DNA of 64,000 bases from Klebsiella grimontii (GCF_900200035.1 NZ_FZTC01000019.1:186001-250000); one strand, 5' to 3'. Counted from the first letter of the stretch, positions 38,559 to 48,188 are shown. Translations and numbers: made by a program. The notes: generated by a model not told the origin, from the sequence alone.

Positions 38559-40049
38559 ATGTCTCGGCAATGGTTGACGCTGATGGCGATTTTGCTGGTT
38601 TATATTCCGGTGGCGATTGACGCCACCGTTCTCCACGTGGCCGCGCCCACGCTAAGCGTAGCGCTGGGCACCAGCGGCAACGAGCTACTGTGGATTATTG
38701 ATATTTATTCGCTGGTCATGGCAGGCATGGTGCTGCCTATGGGCGCACTGGGCGATAAAATCGGCTTTAAACGGCTGCTCCTGCTTGGCAGCGGTATTTT
38801 TGGCTCGGCGTCGCTGGCGGCGGCGTTTTCCCCAACCGCGGAGACGCTGATTGCCTCCCGCGCGCTGCTGGCGGTGGGGGCGGCGATGATCGTCCCGGCG
38901 ACCCTTGCCGGTATCCGCAGCACCTTTTCGCAAGCGCAACAGCGCAATATGGCGCTGGGTCTATGGGCGGCAGTCGGTTCCGGCGGCGCGGCGTTTGGCC
39001 CGCTGATTGGCGGCATGCTGCTGGAGCACTTTTACTGGGGGTCGGTATTCCTGATCAACGTGCCGATCGTGCTGTTGGTGATGGCGATTAACGCCAAAGT
39101 GGTGCCGCGCCAGCCCGCGCGGCGCGAGCAGCCGCTCAATTTCTTCCAGGCGCTGATCCTCATCGCCGCCATCCTGATGCTGGTGTTTAGCGCCAAGACG
39201 GCGCTCAAAGGGCAAATGGCGCTGTGGTTAACCGGGCTGGTGGCGGTATCGGGCGCCGCGATGCTGTTCTGGTTCGTGCGCAAACAGCTCTCGGCAACGC
39301 GGCCGATGGTCGATATGCGTCTGTTTACCCATCGCATTATTTTAAGCGGGGTGATGATGGCGATGACCGCGCTGATTACGCTGGTGGGGTTTGAGCTGCT
39401 GATGGCGCAGGAGCTGCAGTTTGTGCATAGCAAAACGCCTTTTGAAGCCGGGCTGTTTATGCTGCCGGTGATGGTGGCGAGCGGTTTCAGCGGACCGATC
39501 GCCGGCATGCTGGTGTCGCGTCTGGGGCTGCGCGAGGTCGCCACCGGCGGAATGCTGCTGAGCGCGTTGAGCTTCCTCGGCCTGTCGATGACCGATTTCA
39601 GCACGCAGCAGTGGCAGGCATGGGGGCTGATGACGCTGCTGGGCTTCAGCGTCGCCAGCGCGCTGCTGGCCTCCAGCTCGGCGATCATGGCCGCTGCGCC
39701 GAAGGAGAAAGCGGCAGCGGCGGGGGCCATCGAGACCATGGCCTATGAACTGGGCGCGGGCCTGGGCATCGCTCTGTTTGGCCTGATCCTGACCCGCAGC
39801 TACACCTCGTCAATCGTCCTGCCGCAGGGGATCGAGGGCGCGGCGGCGGAGCAGGCGTCCTCCTCCATCAGCGAGGCGATTAAGCTGGCGCAGTCGCTGC
39901 CCGCCATTCCGGCGCAAAGCCTGCTTGAGGCGGCGAAGGCGGCGTTTATTCACTCGCACAGTACCGTGCTGGCGACGGCTGGCGTCCTGCTTCTGCTGCT
40001 GGCGGCGGGGATCTGGCGAAGCCTGGCAAAAGCGCCTGAACTCAATTAA
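38559..40049 (+). CDS. smvA: MFS efflux pump SmvA (cationic biocides, methyl viologen)
   Basis: 496 residues and 14 predicted membrane segments (DHA2/QacA type). Highly similar to Salmonella SmvA (VYIPVAIDATVLHVAAPTLS; DIYSLVMAGMVLPMGALGD). Motif C, typical of antiporters, is visible in GSGGAAFGPLIGG. It exports quaternary amines, chlorhexidine and viologens with proton exchange. GAGGAAAGG precedes the ATG at 38559. Placement beside narU is as in Salmonella. Confidence 0.95.
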   Translation: MSRQWLTLMAILLVYIPVAIDATVLHVAAPTLSVALGTSGNELLWIIDIYSLVMAGMVLPMGALGDKIGFKRLLLLGSGIFGSASLAAAFSPTAETLIASRALLAVGAAMIVPATLAGIRSTFSQAQQRNMALGLWAAVGSGGAAFGPLIGGMLLEHFYWGSVFLINVPIVLLVMAINAKVVPRQPARREQPLNFFQALILIAAILMLVFSAKTALKGQMALWLTGLVAVSGAAMLFWFVRKQLSATRPMVDMRLFTHRIILSGVMMAMTALITLVGFELLMAQELQFVHSKTPFEAGLFMLPVMVASGFSGPIAGMLVSRLGLREVATGGMLLSALSFLGLSMTDFSTQQWQAWGLMTLLGFSVASALLASSSAIMAAAPKEKAAAAGAIETMAYELGAGLGIALFGLILTRSYTSSIVLPQGIEGAAAEQASSSISEAIKLAQSLPAIPAQSLLEAAKAAFIHSHSTVLATAGVLLLLLAAGIWRSLAKAPELN

Positions 40050-40053
40050 TCCT

Positions 40054-40851
40054 TTATAGCTGAAGAGAAAGCGCCATCGCCGCCCGCCGTAACGGGGCCA
40101 GGGCTTTCTCTTTCAACGCCGCGGCGTTGGTGCTGCCTGCGGGAACGCCAACGTTAAGCGCCGCTACCACCTGGCCGCTGCGGGAAAGCAGCGGTACCGC
40201 CAGCGAACACAATCCCACCTCAATTTGCCGATCGGCGAGCGCGTAGCCTTGCATGCGCACTCTGGCAATCTCTTCGCGTAATCCCGGTATATCGCAGAGG
40301 GTATGCGGGGTATAGCGGATTAAATTTGCCCGTGACAGTGTCACCTCTAGCTGCTCTTCTGGCAATGCGCTCAGCAGGACTCGTCCCATGGAAGTCGCCC
40401 ATGCCGGCAGGCGGCTGCCGCGGCCGATATCCACGCTGAGCAAATTATTCACCGCCGTGCGGGCGATATACAGAACGTTATCGCCGTCCAGCGTGGCGGC
40501 GGAACAGGACTCTCCCAGGTTTTTACCCAGCGTATCCAGCGCGCTCTGCGCGACTTTAGCCAGCGGCGTTCCGGCCAGATAAGCGTGGCCCACCGCCAGT
40601 ACGCGAGGCAGCAGTTCATAGCTGCGGCCATCCGGACTGTGCACCATCCCCAGCGCGGCAAGGGTATACAGACAGCGGCGCACTGCCGCGCGTGAGATCT
40701 GCGTTTTCTGGCTAAGCTGGGAGATGGTCAGGCGCTGCCGCTGGGGGCTAAACGCGTTCAGCACCTCCAGACCGCGCGCCAGGGATAACATAAAGTTAGG
40801 GTCGTGTTCAGCCTGGCGGGCGCTGAGTGTGCCAGGTTGTTTTTCGCTCAT
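40054..40851 (-). CDS. IclR-family regulator of the cat/ben genes (PcaR/PcaU-type)
   Basis: 265 residues. The winged helix-turn-helix includes RLTISQLSQKTQISRAAVRRCLYTLAALGM, and the IclR effector domain includes YIARTAVNNLLSVDIGRGSRLPAWATSMGRVLL. It belongs to the beta-ketoadipate-pathway branch of IclR regulators. Divergent from catB, with a perfect long palindrome in between. Most likely it activates catBCA (and perhaps ben) in response to an aromatic or pathway intermediate. Confidence 0.87.
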   Translation of the reverse strand: MSEKQPGTLSARQAEHDPNFMLSLARGLEVLNAFSPQRQRLTISQLSQKTQISRAAVRRCLYTLAALGMVHSPDGRSYELLPRVLAVGHAYLAGTPLAKVAQSALDTLGKNLGESCSAATLDGDNVLYIARTAVNNLLSVDIGRGSRLPAWATSMGRVLLSALPEEQLEVTLSRANLIRYTPHTLCDIPGLREEIARVRMQGYALADRQIEVGLCSLAVPLLSRSGQVVAALNVGVPAGSTNAAALKEKALAPLRRAAMALSLQL

Positions 40852-40980
40852 ATAACCCCCTCGATTGTTGAAGATATAGGCTCACGGAGCATCACTATAT
40901 CGCGGGTAAAAAACGCGGGGATTCCTGGTGCTGGTTTTACCACGCCGATCACATTATTAACCTCAACTTAACAACTGCGT

Positions 40981-41041
40981 CGATAATCGCACAACATTTC
41001 GATTATCGCCGTTGACCCTCTCCATTGCGCAGTCCTATTGT
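40981..41041 (+). promoter_or_regulatory. catB promoter with IclR-type operator
   Basis: CGATAATCG-N10-CGATTATCG (40981-41008) is a perfect inverted repeat with 9-bp arms. Its left part, CGATAATCGCAC, resembles sites bound by PcaR/PcaU-type regulators. Directly downstream are TTGACC (41012-41017), an 18-bp spacer and TATTGT (41036-41041). An operator abutting the -35 suits an activator. Confidence 0.7.
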
Positions 41042-41112
41042 CATCAGCATCGTTACCCCACGTTATGAACCGGGGTAGGAAAAGTTATGTATTTCATCAC
41101 CAGGAAAAAAAG

Positions 41113-42231
41113 ATGACCGCGACCATTGAACGTATTGAAAGCTGGTTGGTAGATATCCCGACCATTCGGCCGCATAAACTCTCCATGACCACGATGGGCT
41201 GTCAGACGCTGGCGATAATCCGGGTTACCCGCTCGGATGGCATTTGCGGGATTGGCGAAGCGACCACCATCGGCGGACTCAGCTACGGCGTGGAGAGCCC
41301 GGAAGCCATCGTATCGGCGATAAACCACTACCTGACGCCGTTGCTGAAAGGTCAGGCGGCCGATAATTTAAATGCCCTGACCAGCCGTATGGACGGCGCG
41401 GTTAAAGGCAATACCTTCGCCAAATCGGCGATTGAAACCGCGTTGCTGGATGCGCAGGGTAAAGCGCTCGGTCTGCCGGTTTCGGCGCTGCTTGGCGGGG
41501 CGCTGACGACCTCGCTGCCGGTTCTCTGGACGCTGGCCAGCGGCGACACCGAGAAAGATATTGCCGAGGGCGAAAAGCTTCTTGCGGAGCGCCGCCATCA
41601 GGCGTTTAAGCTGAAAATCGGCGCCCGGGCGCTGGAGACCGACCTGCGCCACACGCGCGCGATTGTTGAAGCGCTGGGCGACCGGGCCAGCATCCGCGTC
41701 GACGTGAATCAGGCGTGGGACGCCACCGTAGCGGCAAAAGGCTGCCGCGAGCTGGCGGCGATGGGCGTGGATTTGATTGAACAGCCGGTCGGCGCTCAGG
41801 ATAACGCTGCGCTGGTGCGCCTCAGTCATCATATCGACACGGCCATTCTGGCCGATGAAGCGGTGGCGACCCACTACGATGGATATCGCCTGGCGCAGCA
41901 GGGGTTTAGCGGCGCCTATGCGCTGAAGATTGCCAAAGCGGGGGGGCCCAATAGCGTACTGGCGCTGGCGAAAGTTGCGCAAGCAGCGGGAATTGGGCTT
42001 TACGGCGGCACGATGCTTGAGGGAACCGTTGGCACCCTGGCCTCTCTGCACGCCTGGTCTACGCTCCCCCTGCAGTGGGGCAGCGAGATGTTTGGCCCGC
42101 TGTTGCTGAAGGACGATATTGTCAGCGTCCCGCTCACCTTTGCCGAGGGCGAGGTGACGCTGCCGCAAACGCCGGGTCTTGGCGTTGAACTGGATGAAGA
42201 CAAGCTGCGCTTCTATAGCCGCAAAGGATAA
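41113..42231 (+). CDS. catB: Muconate cycloisomerase CatB
   Basis: 372-residue enolase-superfamily enzyme. The catalytic KxK lies in AFKLKIGA, metal ligands in RVDVNQAWD, LIEQPVG and ADEAVA, and the last lobe Lys in YALKIAKAGG. It converts cis,cis-muconate to muconolactone. The ATG at 41113 with AGGAAA is preferred; the frame is open from 41038. First gene of catBCA. Confidence 0.95.
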   Translation: MTATIERIESWLVDIPTIRPHKLSMTTMGCQTLAIIRVTRSDGICGIGEATTIGGLSYGVESPEAIVSAINHYLTPLLKGQAADNLNALTSRMDGAVKGNTFAKSAIETALLDAQGKALGLPVSALLGGALTTSLPVLWTLASGDTEKDIAEGEKLLAERRHQAFKLKIGARALETDLRHTRAIVEALGDRASIRVDVNQAWDATVAAKGCRELAAMGVDLIEQPVGAQDNAALVRLSHHIDTAILADEAVATHYDGYRLAQQGFSGAYALKIAKAGGPNSVLALAKVAQAAGIGLYGGTMLEGTVGTLASLHAWSTLPLQWGSEMFGPLLLKDDIVSVPLTFAEGEVTLPQTPGLGVELDEDKLRFYSRKG

Positions 42232-42243
42232 GCGAGGATTAGT

Positions 42244-42534
42244 ATGCTATTTAAAGTCGATATGACCGTGAATATTCCGCTGGGATTTCCTGCTGACGAA
42301 ATAGAGGAAATTAAGCTGCGAGAAAAAAATTATTCACAGCAGCTGCAGCGTGAAGGTAAGTGGCGGCATATTTGGCGCGTCGCCGGTCTTTACGCCAATG
42401 TCAGTATTTTTGATGTGAAAGATGCTGAAGAATTGCATCAAATCTTAATGGCTTTACCACTATATCCCTTTATGCAAATTCGCGTGGAGGCGCTCTGTCG
42501 TCATCCCTCCTCGATTCGCGAAGACGACCGTTAA
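42244..42534 (+). CDS. catC: Muconolactone delta-isomerase CatC
   Basis: 96 residues. MLFKVDMTVNIPLGFPADEI, the WRHIWRVAGLYANVSIFDV segment and LPLYPFMQIRVEAL are family signatures. It isomerises muconolactone to the beta-ketoadipate enol-lactone. The pcaD/pcaIJF-type genes for the last steps are not in this window. Codons are somewhat AT-richer than in catB. Confidence 0.95.
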   Translation: MLFKVDMTVNIPLGFPADEIEEIKLREKNYSQQLQREGKWRHIWRVAGLYANVSIFDVKDAEELHQILMALPLYPFMQIRVEALCRHPSSIREDDR

Positions 42535-42604
42535 TAAATAATAATCACTAACCTCGCGCCGAAGAAATTCGGCGAATATCCTACAATGATAAGTGAGACT
42601 AATT

Positions 42605-43531
42605 ATGAGTAATGCATTCGTACAACCAGATGCTGTGCAAAATTTATTGCGCGAAAGCGCGGGCTTAAATATTAGCGGCGGCGACGAACGTTTTAAAACG
42701 ATTATTCACCGCCTGCTGGAAAACATCTGTACGCTGATTGATGACTATAACATCACTGAAGAAGAGTTCTGGCATGCGGTGAATTATCTGCATGAATTAG
42801 GCGGGCGCCAGGAAGCGGCGCTGCTGGCGGCAGGCCTCGGACTGGAACACTTTCTCGACCTGCGCCAGGACGCTATCGACGCCGCGGAGCAGCGGGAAAC
42901 CGGCACCCCTCGCACCATTGAAGGCCCGCTGTACGTGGCGAACGCGCCGCTGGCCGACGGACATACCCGTATGGATGATGGTAAAGATGCGGGGGAAGTG
43001 ATGTGGCTTTACGGCCAGGTCAACGACACTCAGGGCCGCCCGGTTGCCAACGCTATCGTTGATATCTGGCACGCCAACACCCTTGGGAACTACTCTTTCT
43101 TTGATAAAAGCCAGAGTGAATACAACCTGCGTCGCCGTATCCGTACCGGCGCCGATGGCCGCTACAGCGTGCGCAGCATAATGCCTTCCGGCTACGGCTG
43201 CCCGCCGGATGGACCGACGCAAAAGCTGCTTAACCAACTGGGGCGCCACGGTAATCGTCCGGCGCATATCCACTTCTTCGTCTCTGCGCCAGGTTATAAA
43301 CATTTGACCAGCCAGATTAATCCCAACGGTGACAAATATCTATGGGATGATTTCGCGTTCGCTACCCGCGATGGCCTGATTGCCGACCCGGTAAAAGTAA
43401 GCGACCGCGAGCTTATTCAGCAGCGCGAACTGGATGGGGAACATACTGAAGTACGCTTTGATTTTACCCTGTGTAAAGCGCTTAACGCCGATGAAGAACA
43501 GCGCGGTACGCGCCTGCGCGCACAGGAATAA
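42605..43531 (+). CDS. catA: Catechol 1,2-dioxygenase CatA
   Basis: 308-residue intradiol dioxygenase. Iron ligands are in the PLYVANAP Tyr region, RTGADGRYSVRSIMPSGYGCP (second Tyr) and RPAHIHFFVSAPGYKHLTSQI (two His). The N-terminal helical dimerisation domain is present. It opens catechol to cis,cis-muconate using non-heme Fe(III). A rho-independent-looking hairpin separates it from benA. Confidence 0.95.
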   Translation: MSNAFVQPDAVQNLLRESAGLNISGGDERFKTIIHRLLENICTLIDDYNITEEEFWHAVNYLHELGGRQEAALLAAGLGLEHFLDLRQDAIDAAEQRETGTPRTIEGPLYVANAPLADGHTRMDDGKDAGEVMWLYGQVNDTQGRPVANAIVDIWHANTLGNYSFFDKSQSEYNLRRRIRTGADGRYSVRSIMPSGYGCPPDGPTQKLLNQLGRHGNRPAHIHFFVSAPGYKHLTSQINPNGDKYLWDDFAFATRDGLIADPVKVSDRELIQQRELDGEHTEVRFDFTLCKALNADEEQRGTRLRAQE

Positions 43532-43551
43532 AACGCTGCGTTAATGCTATA

Positions 43552-43574
43552 CTCCGGCCATATCGCGGCCGGAG
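43552..43574 (+). terminator. Hairpin between catA and benA
   Basis: CTCCGGCC / GGCCGGAG perfect 8-bp stem with a 7-base loop, 20 bases after catA, followed by AATAAAA rather than a T-tract. It may be a partial terminator or processing site that gives separate cat and ben expression levels. Confidence 0.5.
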
Positions 43575-43636
43575 AATAAAACGAAATTACGAGTTCTCTT
43601 TTTTCTATTCCTGAATTATGCAGGAGGGGCCGACTC

Positions 43637-45019
43637 ATGCAAAAAACGTTCGCCAGATTAAAAGATAAAATCAGCAATGCATTAATTGTTGATCGTGAAA
43701 AACATATTTATCGCTGCCATCGCTCAATATTTACCGACCCGCAGTTATTTGATTTTGAAATGAAGCATATCTTCGAAGGCAACTGGCTGTTCCTTGCCCA
43801 TGAGAGCCAGATTGCGCAGCCAGGAGATTATTACACTCTGACCCTTGGGCGCCAGCCGGTGATAATAACCCGCGATAAAAAGAATGAGCTACATGCGCTA
43901 ATTAACAGCTGCGCCCATCGCGGAGCGATGTTATGTCGGCGCAAAACCGGTAATAAAAATTCATTGACCTGCCCGTTTCACGGCTGGACGTTCAGCAATA
44001 ACGGCAAGCTATTAAAAGCCAAAGATGAAAGCACCGGTGGTTACCCGGACAGCTTCAAACAGGAAGGCTCGCATGATTTAACAAAGCTGCCAAAGTTTCA
44101 ATCGTATCGCGGGTTTCTGTTCGGTAGCCTGAATGCTGATGTGCAGCCGTTGGAGGAGTACCTCGGCGAAACCCGCAAAATTATCGATCTGATCGTCGAT
44201 CAGGCGCCGCAAGGGCTGGAGGTACTTAAAGGTTCGTCGAGCTATGTTTACGAAGGCAACTGGAAGCTGGGGGCGGAAAACGGCGCTGACGGCTATCACG
44301 TCAGCGTGGTGCACTGGAACTACGCTTCCACCATGTCGCGCCGCAACTACGAAGCGGAAGGAACGCACGCGGTAGACGCAAACGGCTGGTCGAAAAGCGT
44401 CGGCGGCGGATACGGCTTTGAGAATGGGCATATGCTGCTCTGGACCCGGGCGCTTAATCCGGAAGTGCGCCCGGTCTATGAACATCGCGAACGTCTGCAG
44501 GCTGAGTTCGGCGAGTCTCGCGCCGATCGGATGGTCAACGAAACGCGCAACCTGTGCCTCTATCCGAACGTCTACCTGATGGATCAGTTTTCGACGCAGA
44601 TCCGCGTGATCCGCCCCATTGCGGTGGATAAAACCGAAGTCACCATCTGGTGCTTCGCCCCGAAAGGTGAATCTGACCAGGCGCGAGCGCTGCGTATCCG
44701 CCAGTATGAGGATTTCTTCAACGTTAGCGGCATGGGGACGCCTGACGATCTGGAAGAGTTCAGCGCCTGTCAGCGCGGTTATCTCGGCGAGAATCTGGCA
44801 TGGAGCGACCTCAGCCGCGGGGCGCTGCACTGGGTCGACGGCCCTGACGACCACGCCTTGCAGGCGGGCTTTAGCCCGCAGCTAAGCGGAGTGAAATCGG
44901 AAGATGAAGCGCTGTATATCGCCCATCATCATCACTGGCAAAACGTGATGCTGGCGGCGCTGGAAACAGAGCGGCAGCGCTACGACCAGTCGATCACTCA
45001 ACGCGTGGAGGTGGCCTGA
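43637..45019 (+). CDS. benA: Benzoate 1,2-dioxygenase large subunit BenA
   Basis: 460-residue ring-hydroxylating dioxygenase alpha subunit. The Rieske motif is CAHRGAMLC...CPFHGW, and the mononuclear iron site is in [14 protein letters not shown] plus a downstream Asp. It adds both oxygen atoms to benzoate, giving the cis-diol carboxylate. AGGAGG ribosome site. It overlaps benB by one base (TGATG). Confidence 0.95.
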   Translation: MQKTFARLKDKISNALIVDREKHIYRCHRSIFTDPQLFDFEMKHIFEGNWLFLAHESQIAQPGDYYTLTLGRQPVIITRDKKNELHALINSCAHRGAMLCRRKTGNKNSLTCPFHGWTFSNNGKLLKAKDESTGGYPDSFKQEGSHDLTKLPKFQSYRGFLFGSLNADVQPLEEYLGETRKIIDLIVDQAPQGLEVLKGSSSYVYEGNWKLGAENGADGYHVSVVHWNYASTMSRRNYEAEGTHAVDANGWSKSVGGGYGFENGHMLLWTRALNPEVRPVYEHRERLQAEFGESRADRMVNETRNLCLYPNVYLMDQFSTQIRVIRPIAVDKTEVTIWCFAPKGESDQARALRIRQYEDFFNVSGMGTPDDLEEFSACQRGYLGENLAWSDLSRGALHWVDGPDDHALQAGFSPQLSGVKSEDEALYIAHHHHWQNVMLAALETERQRYDQSITQRVEVA

Positions 45020-45504
45020 TGCTGACTCTCGAACAGGTTCGCCAGTTTCTTTATTACGAAGCCCGTCTGCTGGACGATCGCCAGTGGGATGAATGGCTGA
45101 ACTGCTACAGCCCGCAGGTGGTGTACTGGATGCCCGCCTGGGGCGATGACGACCAGCTTACCCGCGATCCGCAGCGCGAAATTTCGCTGATTTACTACCC
45201 GAACCGCGATGGCCTCGAAGACCGGGTATACCGCATCAAAACGGAACGCTCCGGGGCCAGCACGCCGGAACCGCGAACCACCCACATGATCGGCAACGTT
45301 GAGCGGCTTGGCGAAACCGAACAGGGGATGGAGGTGCGCTACAACTGGGTCACCTACTGTCATCGCTATCAGCAGACGGATACCTGGTTTGGCTCTACCT
45401 GCTGCACGCTGATTGAAAGTGCCGGCAAACCGCAGATTATCCGTAAAACCGTGCGGCTGAATAACGATTACATCCGTCAGGTGATTGACGTTTACCACAT
45501 TTAA
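45019..45504 (+). CDS. benB: Benzoate 1,2-dioxygenase small subunit BenB
   Basis: 161 residues, NTF2-like beta subunit. YYEARLLDDRQWDEWLNCYS and YNWVTYCHRYQQTDTWFGS are characteristic of BenB/XylY. Structural partner of BenA in an alpha3-beta3 oxygenase. Confidence 0.95.
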   Translation: MLTLEQVRQFLYYEARLLDDRQWDEWLNCYSPQVVYWMPAWGDDDQLTRDPQREISLIYYPNRDGLEDRVYRIKTERSGASTPEPRTTHMIGNVERLGETEQGMEVRYNWVTYCHRYQQTDTWFGSTCCTLIESAGKPQIIRKTVRLNNDYIRQVIDVYHI

Positions 45505-45513
45505 GAGGCGTTT

Positions 45514-46530
45514 ATGACCTTTAATATTGCTCTCAATTTTGAAGACGGCATCACCCGCTTTATTCAATGCCATGCCGGGGAAAAAGTGCTGGATGCCGCC
45601 TATCGTCAGCAGGTGAATCTGCCGATGGATTGCTCGGACGGCGTCTGCGGCACCTGCAAGTGCCGCTGCGTCAGCGGCGAATATGGTTTGGGTGACGATT
45701 TTCTTGAAGAGGCGCTCAGCGAGGACGAAGCCGCAGAGCGTCAGGTGCTGACCTGTCAGATGGTGCCAACCAGCGATTGCGTCATTGATGTTCCGGCCGC
45801 GGCGGCCCAGTGCAAAACCGCGCTGGCAAGCCTGGGCGCAGCGGTAAAACAGGTAAATCTACTGTCGGACACCGCCATTGAGCTGGTCGTTGTGCTGGAT
45901 GAACCGCTGGATTTTCTGCCGGGCCAGTACATCAATATTGAGGTGCCAGGAACGCCGCAGGCGCGCGCCTATTCGTTTAGCTCTCTACCGGGCTCGCGTG
46001 AGGGGAGCTTTCTGATCCGTAACGTGCCCGGCGGCTTGATGAGTCAGTGGCTGACGCAGCGGGCCAGCCCCGGCGATCGTCTGACGCTAAGCGGTCCGAT
46101 GGGCAGCTTTTATCTGCGCGGCGGCGAGCGTCCACTGTTGCTGCTCGCGGGGGGCACCGGCTTAGCGCCGCTGCTCTCGATGCTGCAAACGCTGGTTATG
46201 CAGCGCAGCACCCGGCCCGTCACCTTGCTCTATGGCGTGACCCGCGACTGCGACCTGGTGAAAACTGATGCGCTCGAAGCATTTACCGGCCAGCTTCCGG
46301 CCTATCGCTGGCTGCCGGTGGTTGCCGACGCGCAAAGCGGATGCCCGCAGCGCGGTTTTGTGACCGAACATCTCGATGACGCGATACTCAACGATGGCGA
46401 TGTGGATATCTATCTGTGCGGGCCGCCGCCGATGGTCAATGCGGTAGCCACGGCGCTGCGCGAGAGAGGCGTTTCGCCGGCGGGTTTCTGGTATGAAAAA
46501 TTTATCGCCAGCCAGAGCGCGGCGGCATAA
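45514..46530 (+). CDS. benC: Benzoate 1,2-dioxygenase reductase BenC
   Basis: 338 residues. N-terminal plant-type [2Fe-2S] ferredoxin (CSDGVCGTCKCRC and a later Cys in LTCQM), then an FAD domain with ARAYSFSSLPG, then an NAD domain with LLLLAGGTGLAPLLSML. It moves electrons from NADH to BenAB. Confidence 0.96.
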   Translation: MTFNIALNFEDGITRFIQCHAGEKVLDAAYRQQVNLPMDCSDGVCGTCKCRCVSGEYGLGDDFLEEALSEDEAAERQVLTCQMVPTSDCVIDVPAAAAQCKTALASLGAAVKQVNLLSDTAIELVVVLDEPLDFLPGQYINIEVPGTPQARAYSFSSLPGSREGSFLIRNVPGGLMSQWLTQRASPGDRLTLSGPMGSFYLRGGERPLLLLAGGTGLAPLLSMLQTLVMQRSTRPVTLLYGVTRDCDLVKTDALEAFTGQLPAYRWLPVVADAQSGCPQRGFVTEHLDDAILNDGDVDIYLCGPPPMVNAVATALRERGVSPAGFWYEKFIASQSAAA

Positions 46531-46539
46531 GGAGCAACG

Positions 46540-47313
46540 ATGCGATTTAGCAATAAAGTCGTGGCCATTACCGGCGCCGCGCAGGGGATAGGCCGACAGA
46601 CGGCTGAGCAGGCGGCGCGTGAGGGCGCCCGGCTGCTGTTGATTGACCGTTCTCGTTATGTTCACGAACTGGCGGCGGCGCTGAACGACTCCGGCAGCGA
46701 AGCGCTGGCGCTGGAGGCCGATCTTGAGCAATGGGAAAGCACCGAGCGGGCGTTTGCCGAAGGGGTGGCTCATTTTGGTCGCCTTGACGTGCTGATTAAC
46801 AACGTCGGCGGCACCATCTGGGCGCGGCCGTTTGCCGAATATCAGCCGCAGCAGATTGAGAAGGAGATTCGCCGCTCGCTGTTCCCGACCCTGTGGGGCT
46901 GTCGGGCTGCGCTACCGTGGATGCTCAGGCAGGGAAAGGGAAGCATCGTCAATATTTCGTCCGTGGCGACGGCGGGAGTGAACCGGGTACCTTATTCCGC
47001 AGCGAAAGGCGGCGTTAACGCGCTGACCCGTTCGCTGGCCCTGGAATATAGCGCAAACGGGATCCGTATTAATGCCGTGGCGCCGGGGGGAACCGAGGCG
47101 CCTGCGCGCCTGACGCCGCGTAATGAAGAGCAGCCGACGGCGCAAGAGCAGAAGTGGTATCAGCAGGTGGTGGATCAGACGGTGGCGAGCAGCCTGATGC
47201 ATCGCTACGGTACGCTGGCGGAACAGGCCAATGCCATCCTGTTTCTCGCCAGCGATGAGGCCAGCTATATTACCGGCGTGACGTTGCCCGTCGCCGGGGG
47301 CGACCTCGGTTAG
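46540..47313 (+). CDS. benD: Benzoate cis-diol dehydrogenase BenD
   Basis: 257-residue short-chain dehydrogenase. Cofactor motif TGAAQGIG, NNVGG strand and catalytic Tyr/Lys in PYSAAKGG. It oxidises and decarboxylates the cis-diol carboxylate to catechol, the substrate of CatA. The stop overlaps the convergent yddG stop by 4 bases, with no terminator between. Confidence 0.95.
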   Translation: MRFSNKVVAITGAAQGIGRQTAEQAAREGARLLLIDRSRYVHELAAALNDSGSEALALEADLEQWESTERAFAEGVAHFGRLDVLINNVGGTIWARPFAEYQPQQIEKEIRRSLFPTLWGCRAALPWMLRQGKGSIVNISSVATAGVNRVPYSAAKGGVNALTRSLALEYSANGIRINAVAPGGTEAPARLTPRNEEQPTAQEQKWYQQVVDQTVASSLMHRYGTLAEQANAILFLASDEASYITGVTLPVAGGDLG

Positions 47314-48188
47314 CGCCGGGTCGCCTGCCAGCAGAGCAGGGAGCCGATACATACCATCCCGGCGCCCTGCCAGAACGACCACGACAGCGCGGCGCTGAGC
47401 AGTACCGCCGCCAGCGCCGATGAGAGCACCGGGGTAAAGTAAGAGGCGGCGGCCAGCAGGCTGACGTTGCCGTGCAGGATCCCGACGTTCCACGCCGCGT
47501 AGCCAAACCCCAGGGCGACGGACAGCGCGATCAGCTTGATCGTCACCGGCCAGCTAAAGACCATCGGCGGCTGCTCGCTGAACAGGAATTTTAGCCACAG
47601 GGTCAGGGCGGTGAGCAGAACAAACAGGGTAATTCCGTTTTTGCCTTTGGCGTATTTCGCGGTGACCGTGCAGTAGGCCGCCCAGATAAACGCGCCGATA
47701 AACGCCAAAATATAGCTCAGCGGGCTGGAGACCACGTTGCTGATAATTTCGTCTATATTCAGACCATGCTCACCGCCTAATACCCAGGTGACGCCAAATA
47801 TAGCGAGGAATAAACCGGGGATAACCAGCCAGCTGCTTTTTTGGCCGTTAAACAGAATGGCGAATAAAATCGTCAGGCTGGGCCACAGATAATTGACCAT
47901 CCCCACTTCAATAGCCTGCTGGCGGGTACCAGCTAAGCCAACCGACAGCGCCAGGCAAATTTCATAGCTGACGAACAACAGGCTCCCCGCCAGTAAATAG
48001 GGGCGGGGGATCTGGCGTATTTGTGGGAAGCCGACGGTAAAGATCAGCAACATGCCGCTCAGGCTGTAGAGCATCGCCGCGCCGCCCACCGGGCCAAGGC
48101 CTTCGCTGACGCCACGAATCAGCCCGACCATGGTGCTCCAGAGTACGATAGCGGCCAATCCAATGAGCGTGGCTCTCTTTTTCTCCAT
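47310..48188 (-). CDS. yddG: Aromatic amino acid exporter YddG
   Basis: 292 residues, DMT superfamily (EamA-like), ten membrane helices, colinear with E. coli YddG (LWSTMVGLIRGVSEGLGPVG). It exports Phe, Tyr and Trp; in Salmonella the homologue is also linked to methyl viologen resistance along with SmvA. Position next to fdnG is as in E. coli. Confidence 0.95.
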   Translation of the reverse strand: MEKKRATLIGLAAIVLWSTMVGLIRGVSEGLGPVGGAAMLYSLSGMLLIFTVGFPQIRQIPRPYLLAGSLLFVSYEICLALSVGLAGTRQQAIEVGMVNYLWPSLTILFAILFNGQKSSWLVIPGLFLAIFGVTWVLGGEHGLNIDEIISNVVSSPLSYILAFIGAFIWAAYCTVTAKYAKGKNGITLFVLLTALTLWLKFLFSEQPPMVFSWPVTIKLIALSVALGFGYAAWNVGILHGNVSLLAAASYFTPVLSSALAAVLLSAALSWSFWQGAGMVCIGSLLCWQATRR

